From NCBI GenBank assembly GCA_903813345.2, contig CAIIXF020000004.1, positions 10,922,196 to 10,986,195 on the forward strand: DNA of 64,000 nt, given 5' to 3'. The position numbers and the translations under genes were made by a program. How positions within the stretch are numbered: the stretch's first letter is position 1; the number at the start of each line of letters is the position of its first letter. The stretch comes from Owenia fusiformis (Eukaryota; Annelida; Polychaeta; Sabellida; Oweniidae). Positions 24,801 to 39,353 of the stretch are shown here, one piece after another. The notes beneath the pieces are model-generated. The model saw only the letters and a list, made by a program, of their open reading frames with translations. It searched no databases and had not been told where the DNA came from.

Positions 24801-27800
24801 TAAAAGGACCTGTGTCTATAAGGATTGACTTTTCCTCCGTGCTTTTTCTCAAATATAGGATTGTTATATACCATTGTGATCGGGATAATGCCTACAATGC
24901 TAATATAACCATGTTGGAAGAAAACAAACTAATTCAGTTTACTATTAGGATATAGTCCTGAGTAAGGACATTAGCGGTTACCGTTAGTGATTTGGTTTTC
25001 TGAATAAAAAGTCATTTTCTCCTTCCCTACCCCATTGGAGCGCCATCTAGCGTTTGGGAAGTGAATCGGGACTAAATATTTATAGGGTAGGTCCTAATTT
25101 ATCTGAAAACATGTCAGAGTTCAGTGGGAAATCTCATTTTAAGCTGGCGGCGGAGTGATTTTGACCTTGGTGATTTTACCAGAATTCTCTGAGAAATCTG
25201 ACGATAGAGGGGGTTAGTGTCTTCAAGTTTATTTATTTCAAAAATTCGGTGGACAACCCATGGTAAGATTGTTATAGCAGGCTAGGCGAGTCTCTCCCGA
25301 ACACTGTGGTATGTTGCACTAGGCTTGGATACTAATCGTTAATAAGATACAGGGTAAAATGTTATAATGGCCACCTATGGGAAACTCTACTGTGATCTTC
25401 AACCTAATAGAAGGCGCTTTTTTGGGGCATTTTGAAGGTTTTATCCCTTTTTGAGGTTTTTTAGTTCATTGAGAAGCCTAATAGCGCATATCATATTAAA
25501 GGGCTGTATCTTAGCTGAACAATGCTACCAAAATCGTGACATTTTGAAGCAATTTTGGTGTTTTGGGGGCGAGGCCACTGTGCCAAGTACCCCGAATTCC
25601 ATCCTCCCGTGCCATTCAATTGTTTTCGGGGCAGTTTTGAATGAACCTTTGTTTCTTCCTACCAATATGACGTCATAAGATGCATTTGAACGCCTTGGCA
25701 TGGATATCACTTGAAAGATAGTAGAAATCGCTTTCCAATGATACCCCATATGGCCATGTTCACCTCAGTTGGGTGTACTCAATCTGTGATGCAATCTGTA
25801 AGGTGTACCCCTACCCCAAAGAAATTTCAAGAAATCTCAAAATCAAATTTCCTGAATTTCGCTAAAAGGACCTGTGTCTATAAGGATTGACTTTTCCTCC
25901 GTGCTTTTTCTCAAATATAGGATTGTTATATACCATTGTGATCGGGATAATGCCTACAATGCTAATATAACCATGTTGGAAGAAAACAAACTAATTCAGT
26001 TTACTATTAGGATATAGTCCTGAGTAAGGACATTAGCGGTTACCGTTAGTGATTTGGTTTTCTGAATAAAAAGTCATTTTCTCCTTCCCTACCCCATTGG
26101 AGCGCCATCTAGCGTTTGGGAAGTGAATCGGGACTAAATATTTATAGGGTAGGTCCTAATTTATCTGAAAACATGTCAGAGTTCAGTGGGAAATCTCATT
26201 TTAAGCTGGCGGCGGAGTGATTTTGACCTTGGTGATTTTACCAGAATTCTCTGAGAAATCTGACGATAGAGGGGGTTAGTGTCTTCAAGTTTATTTATTT
26301 CAAAAATTCGGTGGACAACCCATGGTAAGATTGTTATAGCAGGCTAGGCGAGTCTCTCCCGAACACTGTGGTATGTTGCACTAGGCTTGGATACTAATCG
26401 TTAATAAGATACAGGGTAAAATGTTATAATGGCCACCTATGGGAAACTCTACTGTGATCTTCAACCTAATAGAAGGCGCTTTTTTGGGGCATTTTGAAGG
26501 TTTTATCCCTTTTTGAGGTTTTTTAGTTCATTGAGAAGCCTAATAGCGCATATCATATTAAAGGGCTGTATCTTAGCTGAACAATGCTACCAAAATCGTG
26601 ACATTTTGAAGCAATTTTGGTGTTTTGGGGGCGAGGCCACTGTGCCAAGTACCCCGAATTCCATTCTCCCGTGCCATTCAATTGTTTTCGGGGCAGTTTT
26701 GAATGAACCTTTGTTTCTTCCTACCAATATGACGTCATAAGATGCATTTGAACGCCTTGGCATGGATATCACTTGAAAGATAGTAGAAATCGCTTTCCAA
26801 TGATACCCCATATGGCCATGTTCACCTCAGTTGGGTGTACTCAATCTGTGATGCAATCTGTAAGGTGTACCCCTACCCCAAAGAAATTTCAAGAAATCTC
26901 AAAATCAAATTTCCTGAATTTCGCTAAAAGGACCTGTGTCTATAAGGATTGACTTTTCCTCCGTGCTTTTTCTCAAATATAGGATTGTTATATACCATTG
27001 TGATCGGGATAATGCCTACAATGCTAATATAACCATGTTGGAAGAAAACAAACTAATTCAGTTTACTATTAGGATATAGTCCTGAGTAAGGACATTAGCG
27101 GTTACCGTTAGTGATTTGGTTTTCTGAATAAAAAGTCATTTTCTCCTTCCCTACCCCATTGGAGCGCCATCTAGCGTTTGGGAAGTGAATCGGGACTAAA
27201 TATTTATAGGGTAGGTCCTAATTTATCTGAAAACATGTCAGAGTTCAGTGGGAAATCTCATTTTAAGCTGGCGGCGGAGTGATTTTGACCTTGGTGATTT
27301 TACCAGAATTCTCTGAGAAATCTGACGATAGAGGGGGTTAGTGTCTTCAAGTTTATTTATTTCAAAAATTCGGTGGACAACCCATGGTAAGATTGTTATA
27401 GCAGGCTAGGCGAGTCTCTCCCGAACACTGTGGTATGTTGCACTAGGCTTGGATACTAATCGTTAATAAGATACAGGGTAAAATGTTATAATGGCCACCT
27501 ATGGGAAACTCTACTGTGATCTTCAACCTAATAGAAGGCGCTTTTTTGGGGCATTTTGAAGGTTTTATCCCTTTTTGAGGTTTTTTAGTTCATTGAGAAG
27601 CCTAATAGCGCATATCATATTAAAGGGCTGTATCTTAGCTGAACAATGCTACCAAAATCGTGACATTTTGAAGCAATTTTGGTGTTTTGGGGGCGAGGCC
27701 ACTGTGCCAAGTACCCCGAATTCCATCCTCCCGTGCCATTCAATTGTTTTCGGGGCAGTTTTGAATGAACCTTTGTTTCTTCCTACCAATATGACGTCAT

Positions 27801-30800
27801 AAGATGCATTTGAACGCCTTGGCATGGATATCACTTGAAAGATAGTAGAAATCGCTTTCCAATGATACCCCATATGGCCATGTTCACCTCAGTTGGGTGT
27901 ACTCAATCTGTGATGCAATCTGTAAGGTGTACCCCTACCCCAAAGAAATTTCAAGAAATCTCAAAATCAAATTTCCTGAATTTCGCTAAAAGGACCTGTG
28001 TCTATAAGGATTGACTTTTCCTCCGTGCTTTTTCTCAAATATAGGATTGTTATATACCATTGTGATCGGGATAATGCCTACAATGCTAATATAACCATGT
28101 TGGAAGAAAACAAACTAATTCAGTTTACTATTAGGATATAGTCCTGAGTAAGGACATTAGCGGTTACCGTTAGTGATTTGGTTTTCTGAATAAAAAGTCA
28201 TTTTCTCCTTCCCTACCCCATTGGAGCGCCATCTAGCGTTTGGGAAGTGAATCGGGACTAAATATTTATAGGGTAGGTCCTAATTTATCTGAAAACATGT
28301 CAGAGTTCAGTGGGAAATCTCATTTTAAGCTGGCGGCGGAGTGATTTTGACCTTGGTGATTTTACCAGAATTCTCTGAGAAATCTGACGATAGAGGGGGT
28401 TAGTGTCTTCAAGTTTATTTATTTCAAAAATTCGGTGGACAACCCATGGTAAGATTGTTATAGCAGGCTAGGCGAGTCTCTCCCGAACACTGTGGTATGT
28501 TGCACTAGGCTTGGATACTAATCGTTAATAAGATACAGGGTAAAATGTTATAATGGCCACCTATGGGAAACTCTACTGTGATCTTCAACCTAATAGAAGG
28601 CGCTTTTTTGGGGCATTTTGAAGGTTTTATCCCTTTTTGAGGTTTTTTAGTTCATTGAGAAGCCTAATAGCGCATATCATATTAAAGGGCTGTATCTTAG
28701 CTGAACAATGCTACCAAAATCGTGACATTTTGAAGCAATTTTGGTGTTTTGGGGGCGAGGCCACTGTGCCAAGTACCCCGAATTCCATCCTCCCGTGCCA
28801 TTCAATTGTTTTCGGGGCAGTTTTGAATGAACCTTTGTTTCTTCCTACCAATATGACGTCATAAGATGCATTTGAACGCCTTGGCATGGATATCACTTGA
28901 AAGATAGTAGAAATCGCTTTCCAATGATACCCCATATGGCCATGTTCACCTCAGTTGGGTGTACTCAATCTGTGATGCAATCTGTAAGGTGTACCCCTAC
29001 CCCAAAGAAATTTCAAGAAATCTCAAAATCAAATTTCCTGAATTTCGCTAAAAGGACCTGTGTCTATAAGGATTGACTTTTCCTCCGTGCTTTTTCTCAA
29101 ATATAGGATTGTTATATACCATTGTGATCGGGATAATGCCTACAATGCTAATATAACCATGTTGGAAGAAAACAAACTAATTCAGTTTACTATTAGGATA
29201 TAGTCCTGAGTAAGGACATTAGCGGTTACCGTTAGTGATTTGGTTTTCTGAATAAAAAGTCATTTTCTCCTTCCCTACCCCATTGGAGCGCCATCTAGCG
29301 TTTGGGAAGTGAATCGGGACTAAATATTTATAGGGTAGGTCCTAATTTATCTGAAAACATGTCAGAGTTCAGTGGGAAATCTCATTTTAAGCTGGCGGCG
29401 GAGTGATTTTGACCTTGGTGATTTTACCAGAATTCTCTGAGAAATCTGACGATAGAGGGGGTTAGTGTCTTCAAGTTTATTTATTTCAAAAATTCGGTGG
29501 ACAACCCATGGTAAGATTGTTATAGCAGGCTAGGCGAGTCTCTCCCGAACACTGTGGTATGTTGCACTAGGCTTGGATACTAATCGTTAATAAGATACAG
29601 GGTAAAATGTTATAATGGCCACCTATGGGAAACTCTACTGTGATCTTCAACCTAATAGAAGGCGCTTTTTTGGGGCATTTTGAAGGTTTTATCCCTTTTT
29701 GAGGTTTTTTAGTTCATTGAGAAGCCTAATAGCGCATATCATATTAAAGGGCTGTATCTTAGCTGAACAATGCTACCAAAATCGTGACATTTTGAAGCAA
29801 TTTTGGTGTTTTGGGGGCGAGGCCACTGTGCCAAGTACCCCGAATTCCATTCTCCCGTGCCATTCAATTGTTTTCGGGGCAGTTTTGAATGAACCTTTGT
29901 TTCTTCCTACCAATATGACGTCATAAGATGCATTTGAACGCCTTGGCATGGATATCACTTGAAAGATAGTAGAAATCGCTTTCCAATGATACCCCATATG
30001 GCCATGTTCACCTCAGTTGGGTGTACTCAATCTGTGATGCAATCTGTAAGGTGTACCCCTACCCCAAAGAAATTTCAAGAAATCTCAAAATCAAATTTCC
30101 TGAATTTCGCTAAAAGGACCTGTGTCTATAAGGATTGACTTTTCCTCCGTGCTTTTTCTCAAATATAGGATTGTTATATACCATTGTGATCGGGATAATG
30201 CCTACAATGCTAATATAACCATGTTGGAAGAAAACAAACTAATTCAGTTTACTATTAGGATATAGTCCTGAGTAAGGACATTAGCGGTTACCGTTAGTGA
30301 TTTGGTTTTCTGAATAAAAAGTCATTTTCTCCTTCCCTACCCCATTGGAGCGCCATCTAGCGTTTGGGAAGTGAATCGGGACTAAATATTTATAGGGTAG
30401 GTCCTAATTTATCTGAAAACATGTCAGAGTTCAGTGGGAAATCTCATTTTAAGCTGGCGGCGGAGTGATTTTGACCTTGGTGATTTTACCAGAATTCTCT
30501 GAGAAATCTGACGATAGAGGGGGTTAGTGTCTTCAAGTTTATTTATTTCAAAAATTCGGTGGACAACCCATGGTAAGATTGTTATAGCAGGCTAGGCGAG
30601 TCTCTCCCGAACACTGTGGTATGTTGCACTAGGCTTGGATACTAATCGTTAATAAGATACAGGGTAAAATGTTATAATGGCCACCTATGGGAAACTCTAC
30701 TGTGATCTTCAACCTAATAGAAGGCGCTTTTTTGGGGCATTTTGAAGGTTTTATCCCTTTTTGAGGTTTTTTAGTTCATTGAGAAGCCTAATAGCGCATA

Positions 30801-32381
30801 TCATATTAAAGGGCTGTATCTTAGCTGAACAATGCTACCAAAATCGTGACATTTTGAAGCAATTTTGGTGTTTTGGGGGCGAGGCCACTGTGCCAAGTAC
30901 CCCGAATTCCATCCTCCCGTGCCATTCAATTGTTTTCGGGGCAGTTTTGAATGAACCTTTGTTTCTTCCTACCAATATGACGTCATAAGATGCATTTGAA
31001 CGCCTTGGCATGGATATCACTTGAAAGATAGTAGAAATCGCTTTCCAATGATACCCCATATGGCCATGTTCACCTCAGTTGGGTGTACTCAATCTGTGAT
31101 GCAATCTGTAAGGTGTACCCCTACCCCAAAGAAATTTCAAGAAATCTCAAAATCAAATTTCCTGAATTTCGCTAAAAGGACCTGTGTCTATAAGGATTGA
31201 CTTTTCCTCCGTGCTTTTTCTCAAATATAGGATTGTTATATACCATTGTGATCGGGATAATGCCTACAATGCTAATATAACCATGTTGGAAGAAAACAAA
31301 CTAATTCAGTTTACTATTAGGATATAGTCCTGAGTAAGGACATTAGCGGTTACCGTTAGTGATTTGGTTTTCTGAATAAAAAGTCATTTTCTCCTTCCCT
31401 ACCCCATTGGAGCGCCATCTAGCGTTTGGGAAGTGAATCGGGACTAAATATTTATAGGGTAGGTCCTAATTTATCTGAAAACATGTCAGAGTTCAGTGGG
31501 AAATCTCATTTTAAGCTGGCGGCGGAGTGATTTTGACCTTGGTGATTTTACCAGAATTCTCTGAGAAATCTGACGATAGAGGGGGTTAGTGTCTTCAAGT
31601 TTATTTATTTCAAAAATTCGGTGGACAACCCATGGTAAGATTGTTATAGCAGGCTAGGCGAGTCTCTCCCGAACACTGTGGTATGTTGCACTAGGCTTGG
31701 ATACTAATCGTTAATAAGATACAGGGTAAAATGTTATAATGGCCACCTATGGGAAACTCTACTGTGATCTTCAACCTAATAGAAGGCGCTTTTTTGGGGC
31801 ATTTTGAAGGTTTTATCCCTTTTTGAGGTTTTTTAGTTCATTGAGAAGCCTAATAGCGCATATCATATTAAAGGGCTGTATCTTAGCTGAACAATGCTAC
31901 CAAAATCGTGACATTTTGAAGCAATTTTGGTGTTTTGGGGGCGAGGCCACTGTGCCAAGTACCCCGAATTCCATTCTCCCGTGCCATTCAATTGTTTTCG
32001 GGGCAGTTTTGAATGAACCTTTGTTTCTTCCTACCAATATGACGTCATAAGATGCATTTGAACGCCTTGGCATGGATATCACTTGAAAGATAGTAGAAAT
32101 CGCTTTCCAATGATACCCCATATGGCCATGTTCACCTCAGTTGGGTGTACTCAATCTGTGATGCAATCTGTAAGGTGTACCCCTACCCCAAAGAAATTTC
32201 AAGAAATCTCAAAATCAAATTTCCTGAATTTCGCTAAAAGGACCTGTGTCTATAAGGATTGACTTTTCCTCCGTGCTTTTTCTCAAATATAGGATTGTTA
32301 TATACCATTGTGATCGGGATAATGCCTACAATGCTAATATAACCATGTTGGAAGAAAACAAACTAATTCAGTTTACTATTA

Positions 32382-32981
32382 GAAGGCGCTTTTTTGGGGC
32401 ATTTTGAAGGTTTTATCCCTTTTTGAGGTTTTTTAGTTCATTGAGAAGCCTAATAGCGCATATCATATTAAAGGGCTGTATCTTAGCTGAACAATGCTAC
32501 CAAAATCGTGACATTTTGAAGCAATTTTGGTGTTTTGGGGGCGAGGCCACTGTGCCAAGTACCCCGAATTCCATTCTCCCGTGCCATTCAATTGTTTTCG
32601 GGGCAGTTTTGAATGAACCTTTGTTTCTTCCTACCAATATGACGTCATAAGATGCATTTGAACGCCTTGGCATGGATATCACTTGAAAGATAGTAGAAAT
32701 CGCTTTCCAATGATACCCCATATGGCCATGTTCACCTCAGTTGGGTGTACTCAATCTGTGATGCAATCTGTAAGGTGTACCCCTACCCCAAAGAAATTTC
32801 AAGAAATCTCAAAATCAAATTTCCTGAATTTCGCTAAAAGGACCTGTGTCTATAAGGATTGACTTTTCCTCCGTGCTTTTTCTCAAATATAGGATTGTTA
32901 TATACCATTGTGATCGGGATAATGCCTACAATGCTAATATAACCATGTTGGAAGAAAACAAACTAATTCAGTTTACTATTA
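32382..32981. repeat. Register-shift unit (600 bp) inside the satellite array
   Basis: The end of one unit (TTTACTATTAG) is followed directly by AAGGCGC, which normally lies about 463 bp into the unit after CCTAATAG. TAG is common to both sides of the join. The next full unit starts at 32982, so this segment lacks the first 462 bp of a unit. The missing part is what ends the array at 39354-39812. Confidence 0.95.
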
Positions 32982-35900
32982 GGATATAGTCCTGAGTAAG
33001 GACATTAGCGGTTACCGTTAGTGATTTGGTTTTCTGAATAAAAAGTCATTTTCTCCTTCCCTACCCCATTGGAGCGCCATCTAGCGTTTGGGAAGTGAAT
33101 CGGGACTAAATATTTATAGGGTAGGTCCTAATTTATCTGAAAACATGTCAGAGTTCAGTGGGAAATCTCATTTTAAGCTGGCGGCGGAGTGATTTTGACC
33201 TTGGTGATTTTACCAGAATTCTCTGAGAAATCTGACGATAGAGGGGGTTAGTGTCTTCAAGTTTATTTATTTCAAAAATTCGGTGGACAACCCATGGTAA
33301 GATTGTTATAGCAGGCTAGGCGAGTCTCTCCCGAACACTGTGGTATGTTGCACTAGGCTTGGATACTAATCGTTAATAAGATACAGGGTAAAATGTTATA
33401 ATGGCCACCTATGGGAAACTCTACTGTGATCTTCAACCTAATAGAAGGCGCTTTTTTGGGGCATTTTGAAGGTTTTATCCCTTTTTGAGGTTTTTTAGTT
33501 CATTGAGAAGCCTAATAGCGCATATCATATTAAAGGGCTGTATCTTAGCTGAACAATGCTACCAAAATCGTGACATTTTGAAGCAATTTTGGTGTTTTGG
33601 GGGCGAGGCCACTGTGCCAAGTACCCCGAATTCCATCCTCCCGTGCCATTCAATTGTTTTCGGGGCAGTTTTGAATGAACCTTTGTTTCTTCCTACCAAT
33701 ATGACGTCATAAGATGCATTTGAACGCCTTGGCATGGATATCACTTGAAAGATAGTAGAAATCGCTTTCCAATGATACCCCATATGGCCATGTTCACCTC
33801 AGTTGGGTGTACTCAATCTGTGATGCAATCTGTAAGGTGTACCCCTACCCCAAAGAAATTTCAAGAAATCTCAAAATCAAATTTCCTGAATTTCGCTAAA
33901 AGGACCTGTGTCTATAAGGATTGACTTTTCCTCCGTGCTTTTTCTCAAATATAGGATTGTTATATACCATTGTGATCGGGATAATGCCTACAATGCTAAT
34001 ATAACCATGTTGGAAGAAAACAAACTAATTCAGTTTACTATTAGGATATAGTCCTGAGTAAGGACATTAGCGGTTACCGTTAGTGATTTGGTTTTCTGAA
34101 TAAAAAGTCATTTTCTCCTTCCCTACCCCATTGGAGCGCCATCTAGCGTTTGGGAAGTGAATCGGGACTAAATATTTATAGGGTAGGTCCTAATTTATCT
34201 GAAAACATGTCAGAGTTCAGTGGGAAATCTCATTTTAAGCTGGCGGCGGAGTGATTTTGACCTTGGTGATTTTACCAGAATTCTCTGAGAAATCTGACGA
34301 TAGAGGGGGTTAGTGTCTTCAAGTTTATTTATTTCAAAAATTCGGTGGACAACCCATGGTAAGATTGTTATAGCAGGCTAGGCGAGTCTCTCCCGAACAC
34401 TGTGGTATGTTGCACTAGGCTTGGATACTAATCGTTAATAAGATACAGGGTAAAATGTTATAATGGCCACCTATGGGAAACTCTACTGTGATCTTCAACC
34501 TAATAGAAGGCGCTTTTTTGGGGCATTTTGAAGGTTTTATCCCTTTTTGAGGTTTTTTAGTTCATTGAGAAGCCTAATAGCGCATATCATATTAAAGGGC
34601 TGTATCTTAGCTGAACAATGCTACCAAAATCGTGACATTTTGAAGCAATTTTGGTGTTTTGGGGGCGAGGCCACTGTGCCAAGTACCCCGAATTCCATTC
34701 TCCCGTGCCATTCAATTGTTTTCGGGGCAGTTTTGAATGAACCTTTGTTTCTTCCTACCAATATGACGTCATAAGATGCATTTGAACGCCTTGGCATGGA
34801 TATCACTTGAAAGATAGTAGAAATCGCTTTCCAATGATACCCCATATGGCCATGTTCACCTCAGTTGGGTGTACTCAATCTGTGATGCAATCTGTAAGGT
34901 GTACCCCTACCCCAAAGAAATTTCAAGAAATCTCAAAATCAAATTTCCTGAATTTCGCTAAAAGGACCTGTGTCTATAAGGATTGACTTTTCCTCCGTGC
35001 TTTTTCTCAAATATAGGATTGTTATATACCATTGTGATCGGGATAATGCCTACAATGCTAATATAACCATGTTGGAAGAAAACAAACTAATTCAGTTTAC
35101 TATTAGGATATAGTCCTGAGTAAGGACATTAGCGGTTACCGTTAGTGATTTGGTTTTCTGAATAAAAAGTCATTTTCTCCTTCCCTACCCCATTGGAGCG
35201 CCATCTAGCGTTTGGGAAGTGAATCGGGACTAAATATTTATAGGGTAGGTCCTAATTTATCTGAAAACATGTCAGAGTTCAGTGGGAAATCTCATTTTAA
35301 GCTGGCGGCGGAGTGATTTTGACCTTGGTGATTTTACCAGAATTCTCTGAGAAATCTGACGATAGAGGGGGTTAGTGTCTTCAAGTTTATTTATTTCAAA
35401 AATTCGGTGGACAACCCATGGTAAGATTGTTATAGCAGGCTAGGCGAGTCTCTCCCGAACACTGTGGTATGTTGCACTAGGCTTGGATACTAATCGTTAA
35501 TAAGATACAGGGTAAAATGTTATAATGGCCACCTATGGGAAACTCTACTGTGATCTTCAACCTAATAGAAGGCGCTTTTTTGGGGCATTTTGAAGGTTTT
35601 ATCCCTTTTTGAGGTTTTTTAGTTCATTGAGAAGCCTAATAGCGCATATCATATTAAAGGGCTGTATCTTAGCTGAACAATGCTACCAAAATCGTGACAT
35701 TTTGAAGCAATTTTGGTGTTTTGGGGGCGAGGCCACTGTGCCAAGTACCCCGAATTCCATCCTCCCGTGCCATTCAATTGTTTTCGGGGCAGTTTTGAAT
35801 GAACCTTTGTTTCTTCCTACCAATATGACGTCATAAGATGCATTTGAACGCCTTGGCATGGATATCACTTGAAAGATAGTAGAAATCGCTTTCCAATGAT

Positions 35901-38900
35901 ACCCCATATGGCCATGTTCACCTCAGTTGGGTGTACTCAATCTGTGATGCAATCTGTAAGGTGTACCCCTACCCCAAAGAAATTTCAAGAAATCTCAAAA
36001 TCAAATTTCCTGAATTTCGCTAAAAGGACCTGTGTCTATAAGGATTGACTTTTCCTCCGTGCTTTTTCTCAAATATAGGATTGTTATATACCATTGTGAT
36101 CGGGATAATGCCTACAATGCTAATATAACCATGTTGGAAGAAAACAAACTAATTCAGTTTACTATTAGGATATAGTCCTGAGTAAGGACATTAGCGGTTA
36201 CCGTTAGTGATTTGGTTTTCTGAATAAAAAGTCATTTTCTCCTTCCCTACCCCATTGGAGCGCCATCTAGCGTTTGGGAAGTGAATCGGGACTAAATATT
36301 TATAGGGTAGGTCCTAATTTATCTGAAAACATGTCAGAGTTCAGTGGGAAATCTCATTTTAAGCTGGCGGCGGAGTGATTTTGACCTTGGTGATTTTACC
36401 AGAATTCTCTGAGAAATCTGACGATAGAGGGGGTTAGTGTCTTCAAGTTTATTTATTTCAAAAATTCGGTGGACAACCCATGGTAAGATTGTTATAGCAG
36501 GCTAGGCGAGTCTCTCCCGAACACTGTGGTATGTTGCACTAGGCTTGGATACTAATCGTTAATAAGATACAGGGTAAAATGTTATAATGGCCACCTATGG
36601 GAAACTCTACTGTGATCTTCAACCTAATAGAAGGCGCTTTTTTGGGGCATTTTGAAGGTTTTATCCCTTTTTGAGGTTTTTTAGTTCATTGAGAAGCCTA
36701 ATAGCGCATATCATATTAAAGGGCTGTATCTTAGCTGAACAATGCTACCAAAATCGTGACATTTTGAAGCAATTTTGGTGTTTTGGGGGCGAGGCCACTG
36801 TGCCAAGTACCCCGAATTCCATTCTCCCGTGCCATTCAATTGTTTTCGGGGCAGTTTTGAATGAACCTTTGTTTCTTCCTACCAATATGACGTCATAAGA
36901 TGCATTTGAACGCCTTGGCATGGATATCACTTGAAAGATAGTAGAAATCGCTTTCCAATGATACCCCATATGGCCATGTTCACCTCAGTTGGGTGTACTC
37001 AATCTGTGATGCAATCTGTAAGGTGTACCCCTACCCCAAAGAAATTTCAAGAAATCTCAAAATCAAATTTCCTGAATTTCGCTAAAAGGACCTGTGTCTA
37101 TAAGGATTGACTTTTCCTCCGTGCTTTTTCTCAAATATAGGATTGTTATATACCATTGTGATCGGGATAATGCCTACAATGCTAATATAACCATGTTGGA
37201 AGAAAACAAACTAATTCAGTTTACTATTAGGATATAGTCCTGAGTAAGGACATTAGCGGTTACCGTTAGTGATTTGGTTTTCTGAATAAAAAGTCATTTT
37301 CTCCTTCCCTACCCCATTGGAGCGCCATCTAGCGTTTGGGAAGTGAATCGGGACTAAATATTTATAGGGTAGGTCCTAATTTATCTGAAAACATGTCAGA
37401 GTTCAGTGGGAAATCTCATTTTAAGCTGGCGGCGGAGTGATTTTGACCTTGGTGATTTTACCAGAATTCTCTGAGAAATCTGACGATAGAGGGGGTTAGT
37501 GTCTTCAAGTTTATTTATTTCAAAAATTCGGTGGACAACCCATGGTAAGATTGTTATAGCAGGCTAGGCGAGTCTCTCCCGAACACTGTGGTATGTTGCA
37601 CTAGGCTTGGATACTAATCGTTAATAAGATACAGGGTAAAATGTTATAATGGCCACCTATGGGAAACTCTACTGTGATCTTCAACCTAATAGAAGGCGCT
37701 TTTTTGGGGCATTTTGAAGGTTTTATCCCTTTTTGAGGTTTTTTAGTTCATTGAGAAGCCTAATAGCGCATATCATATTAAAGGGCTGTATCTTAGCTGA
37801 ACAATGCTACCAAAATCGTGACATTTTGAAGCAATTTTGGTGTTTTGGGGGCGAGGCCACTGTGCCAAGTACCCCGAATTCCATCCTCCCGTGCCATTCA
37901 ATTGTTTTCGGGGCAGTTTTGAATGAACCTTTGTTTCTTCCTACCAATATGACGTCATAAGATGCATTTGAACGCCTTGGCATGGATATCACTTGAAAGA
38001 TAGTAGAAATCGCTTTCCAATGATACCCCATATGGCCATGTTCACCTCAGTTGGGTGTACTCAATCTGTGATGCAATCTGTAAGGTGTACCCCTACCCCA
38101 AAGAAATTTCAAGAAATCTCAAAATCAAATTTCCTGAATTTCGCTAAAAGGACCTGTGTCTATAAGGATTGACTTTTCCTCCGTGCTTTTTCTCAAATAT
38201 AGGATTGTTATATACCATTGTGATCGGGATAATGCCTACAATGCTAATATAACCATGTTGGAAGAAAACAAACTAATTCAGTTTACTATTAGGATATAGT
38301 CCTGAGTAAGGACATTAGCGGTTACCGTTAGTGATTTGGTTTTCTGAATAAAAAGTCATTTTCTCCTTCCCTACCCCATTGGAGCGCCATCTAGCGTTTG
38401 GGAAGTGAATCGGGACTAAATATTTATAGGGTAGGTCCTAATTTATCTGAAAACATGTCAGAGTTCAGTGGGAAATCTCATTTTAAGCTGGCGGCGGAGT
38501 GATTTTGACCTTGGTGATTTTACCAGAATTCTCTGAGAAATCTGACGATAGAGGGGGTTAGTGTCTTCAAGTTTATTTATTTCAAAAATTCGGTGGACAA
38601 CCCATGGTAAGATTGTTATAGCAGGCTAGGCGAGTCTCTCCCGAACACTGTGGTATGTTGCACTAGGCTTGGATACTAATCGTTAATAAGATACAGGGTA
38701 AAATGTTATAATGGCCACCTATGGGAAACTCTACTGTGATCTTCAACCTAATAGAAGGCGCTTTTTTGGGGCATTTTGAAGGTTTTATCCCTTTTTGAGG
38801 TTTTTTAGTTCATTGAGAAGCCTAATAGCGCATATCATATTAAAGGGCTGTATCTTAGCTGAACAATGCTACCAAAATCGTGACATTTTGAAGCAATTTT

Positions 38901-39353
38901 GGTGTTTTGGGGGCGAGGCCACTGTGCCAAGTACCCCGAATTCCATTCTCCCGTGCCATTCAATTGTTTTCGGGGCAGTTTTGAATGAACCTTTGTTTCT
39001 TCCTACCAATATGACGTCATAAGATGCATTTGAACGCCTTGGCATGGATATCACTTGAAAGATAGTAGAAATCGCTTTCCAATGATACCCCATATGGCCA
39101 TGTTCACCTCAGTTGGGTGTACTCAATCTGTGATGCAATCTGTAAGGTGTACCCCTACCCCAAAGAAATTTCAAGAAATCTCAAAATCAAATTTCCTGAA
39201 TTTCGCTAAAAGGACCTGTGTCTATAAGGATTGACTTTTCCTCCGTGCTTTTTCTCAAATATAGGATTGTTATATACCATTGTGATCGGGATAATGCCTA
39301 CAATGCTAATATAACCATGTTGGAAGAAAACAAACTAATTCAGTTTACTATTA

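Noticed and set aside
13769-39093. Repeated 74- and 75-codon open frames on both strands of every satellite unit
   Set aside because: They are the same frames copied with the repeat. The plus-strand one starts at TTG, neither has a known domain, and the one variable site happens to be silent in both. No sign of translation.
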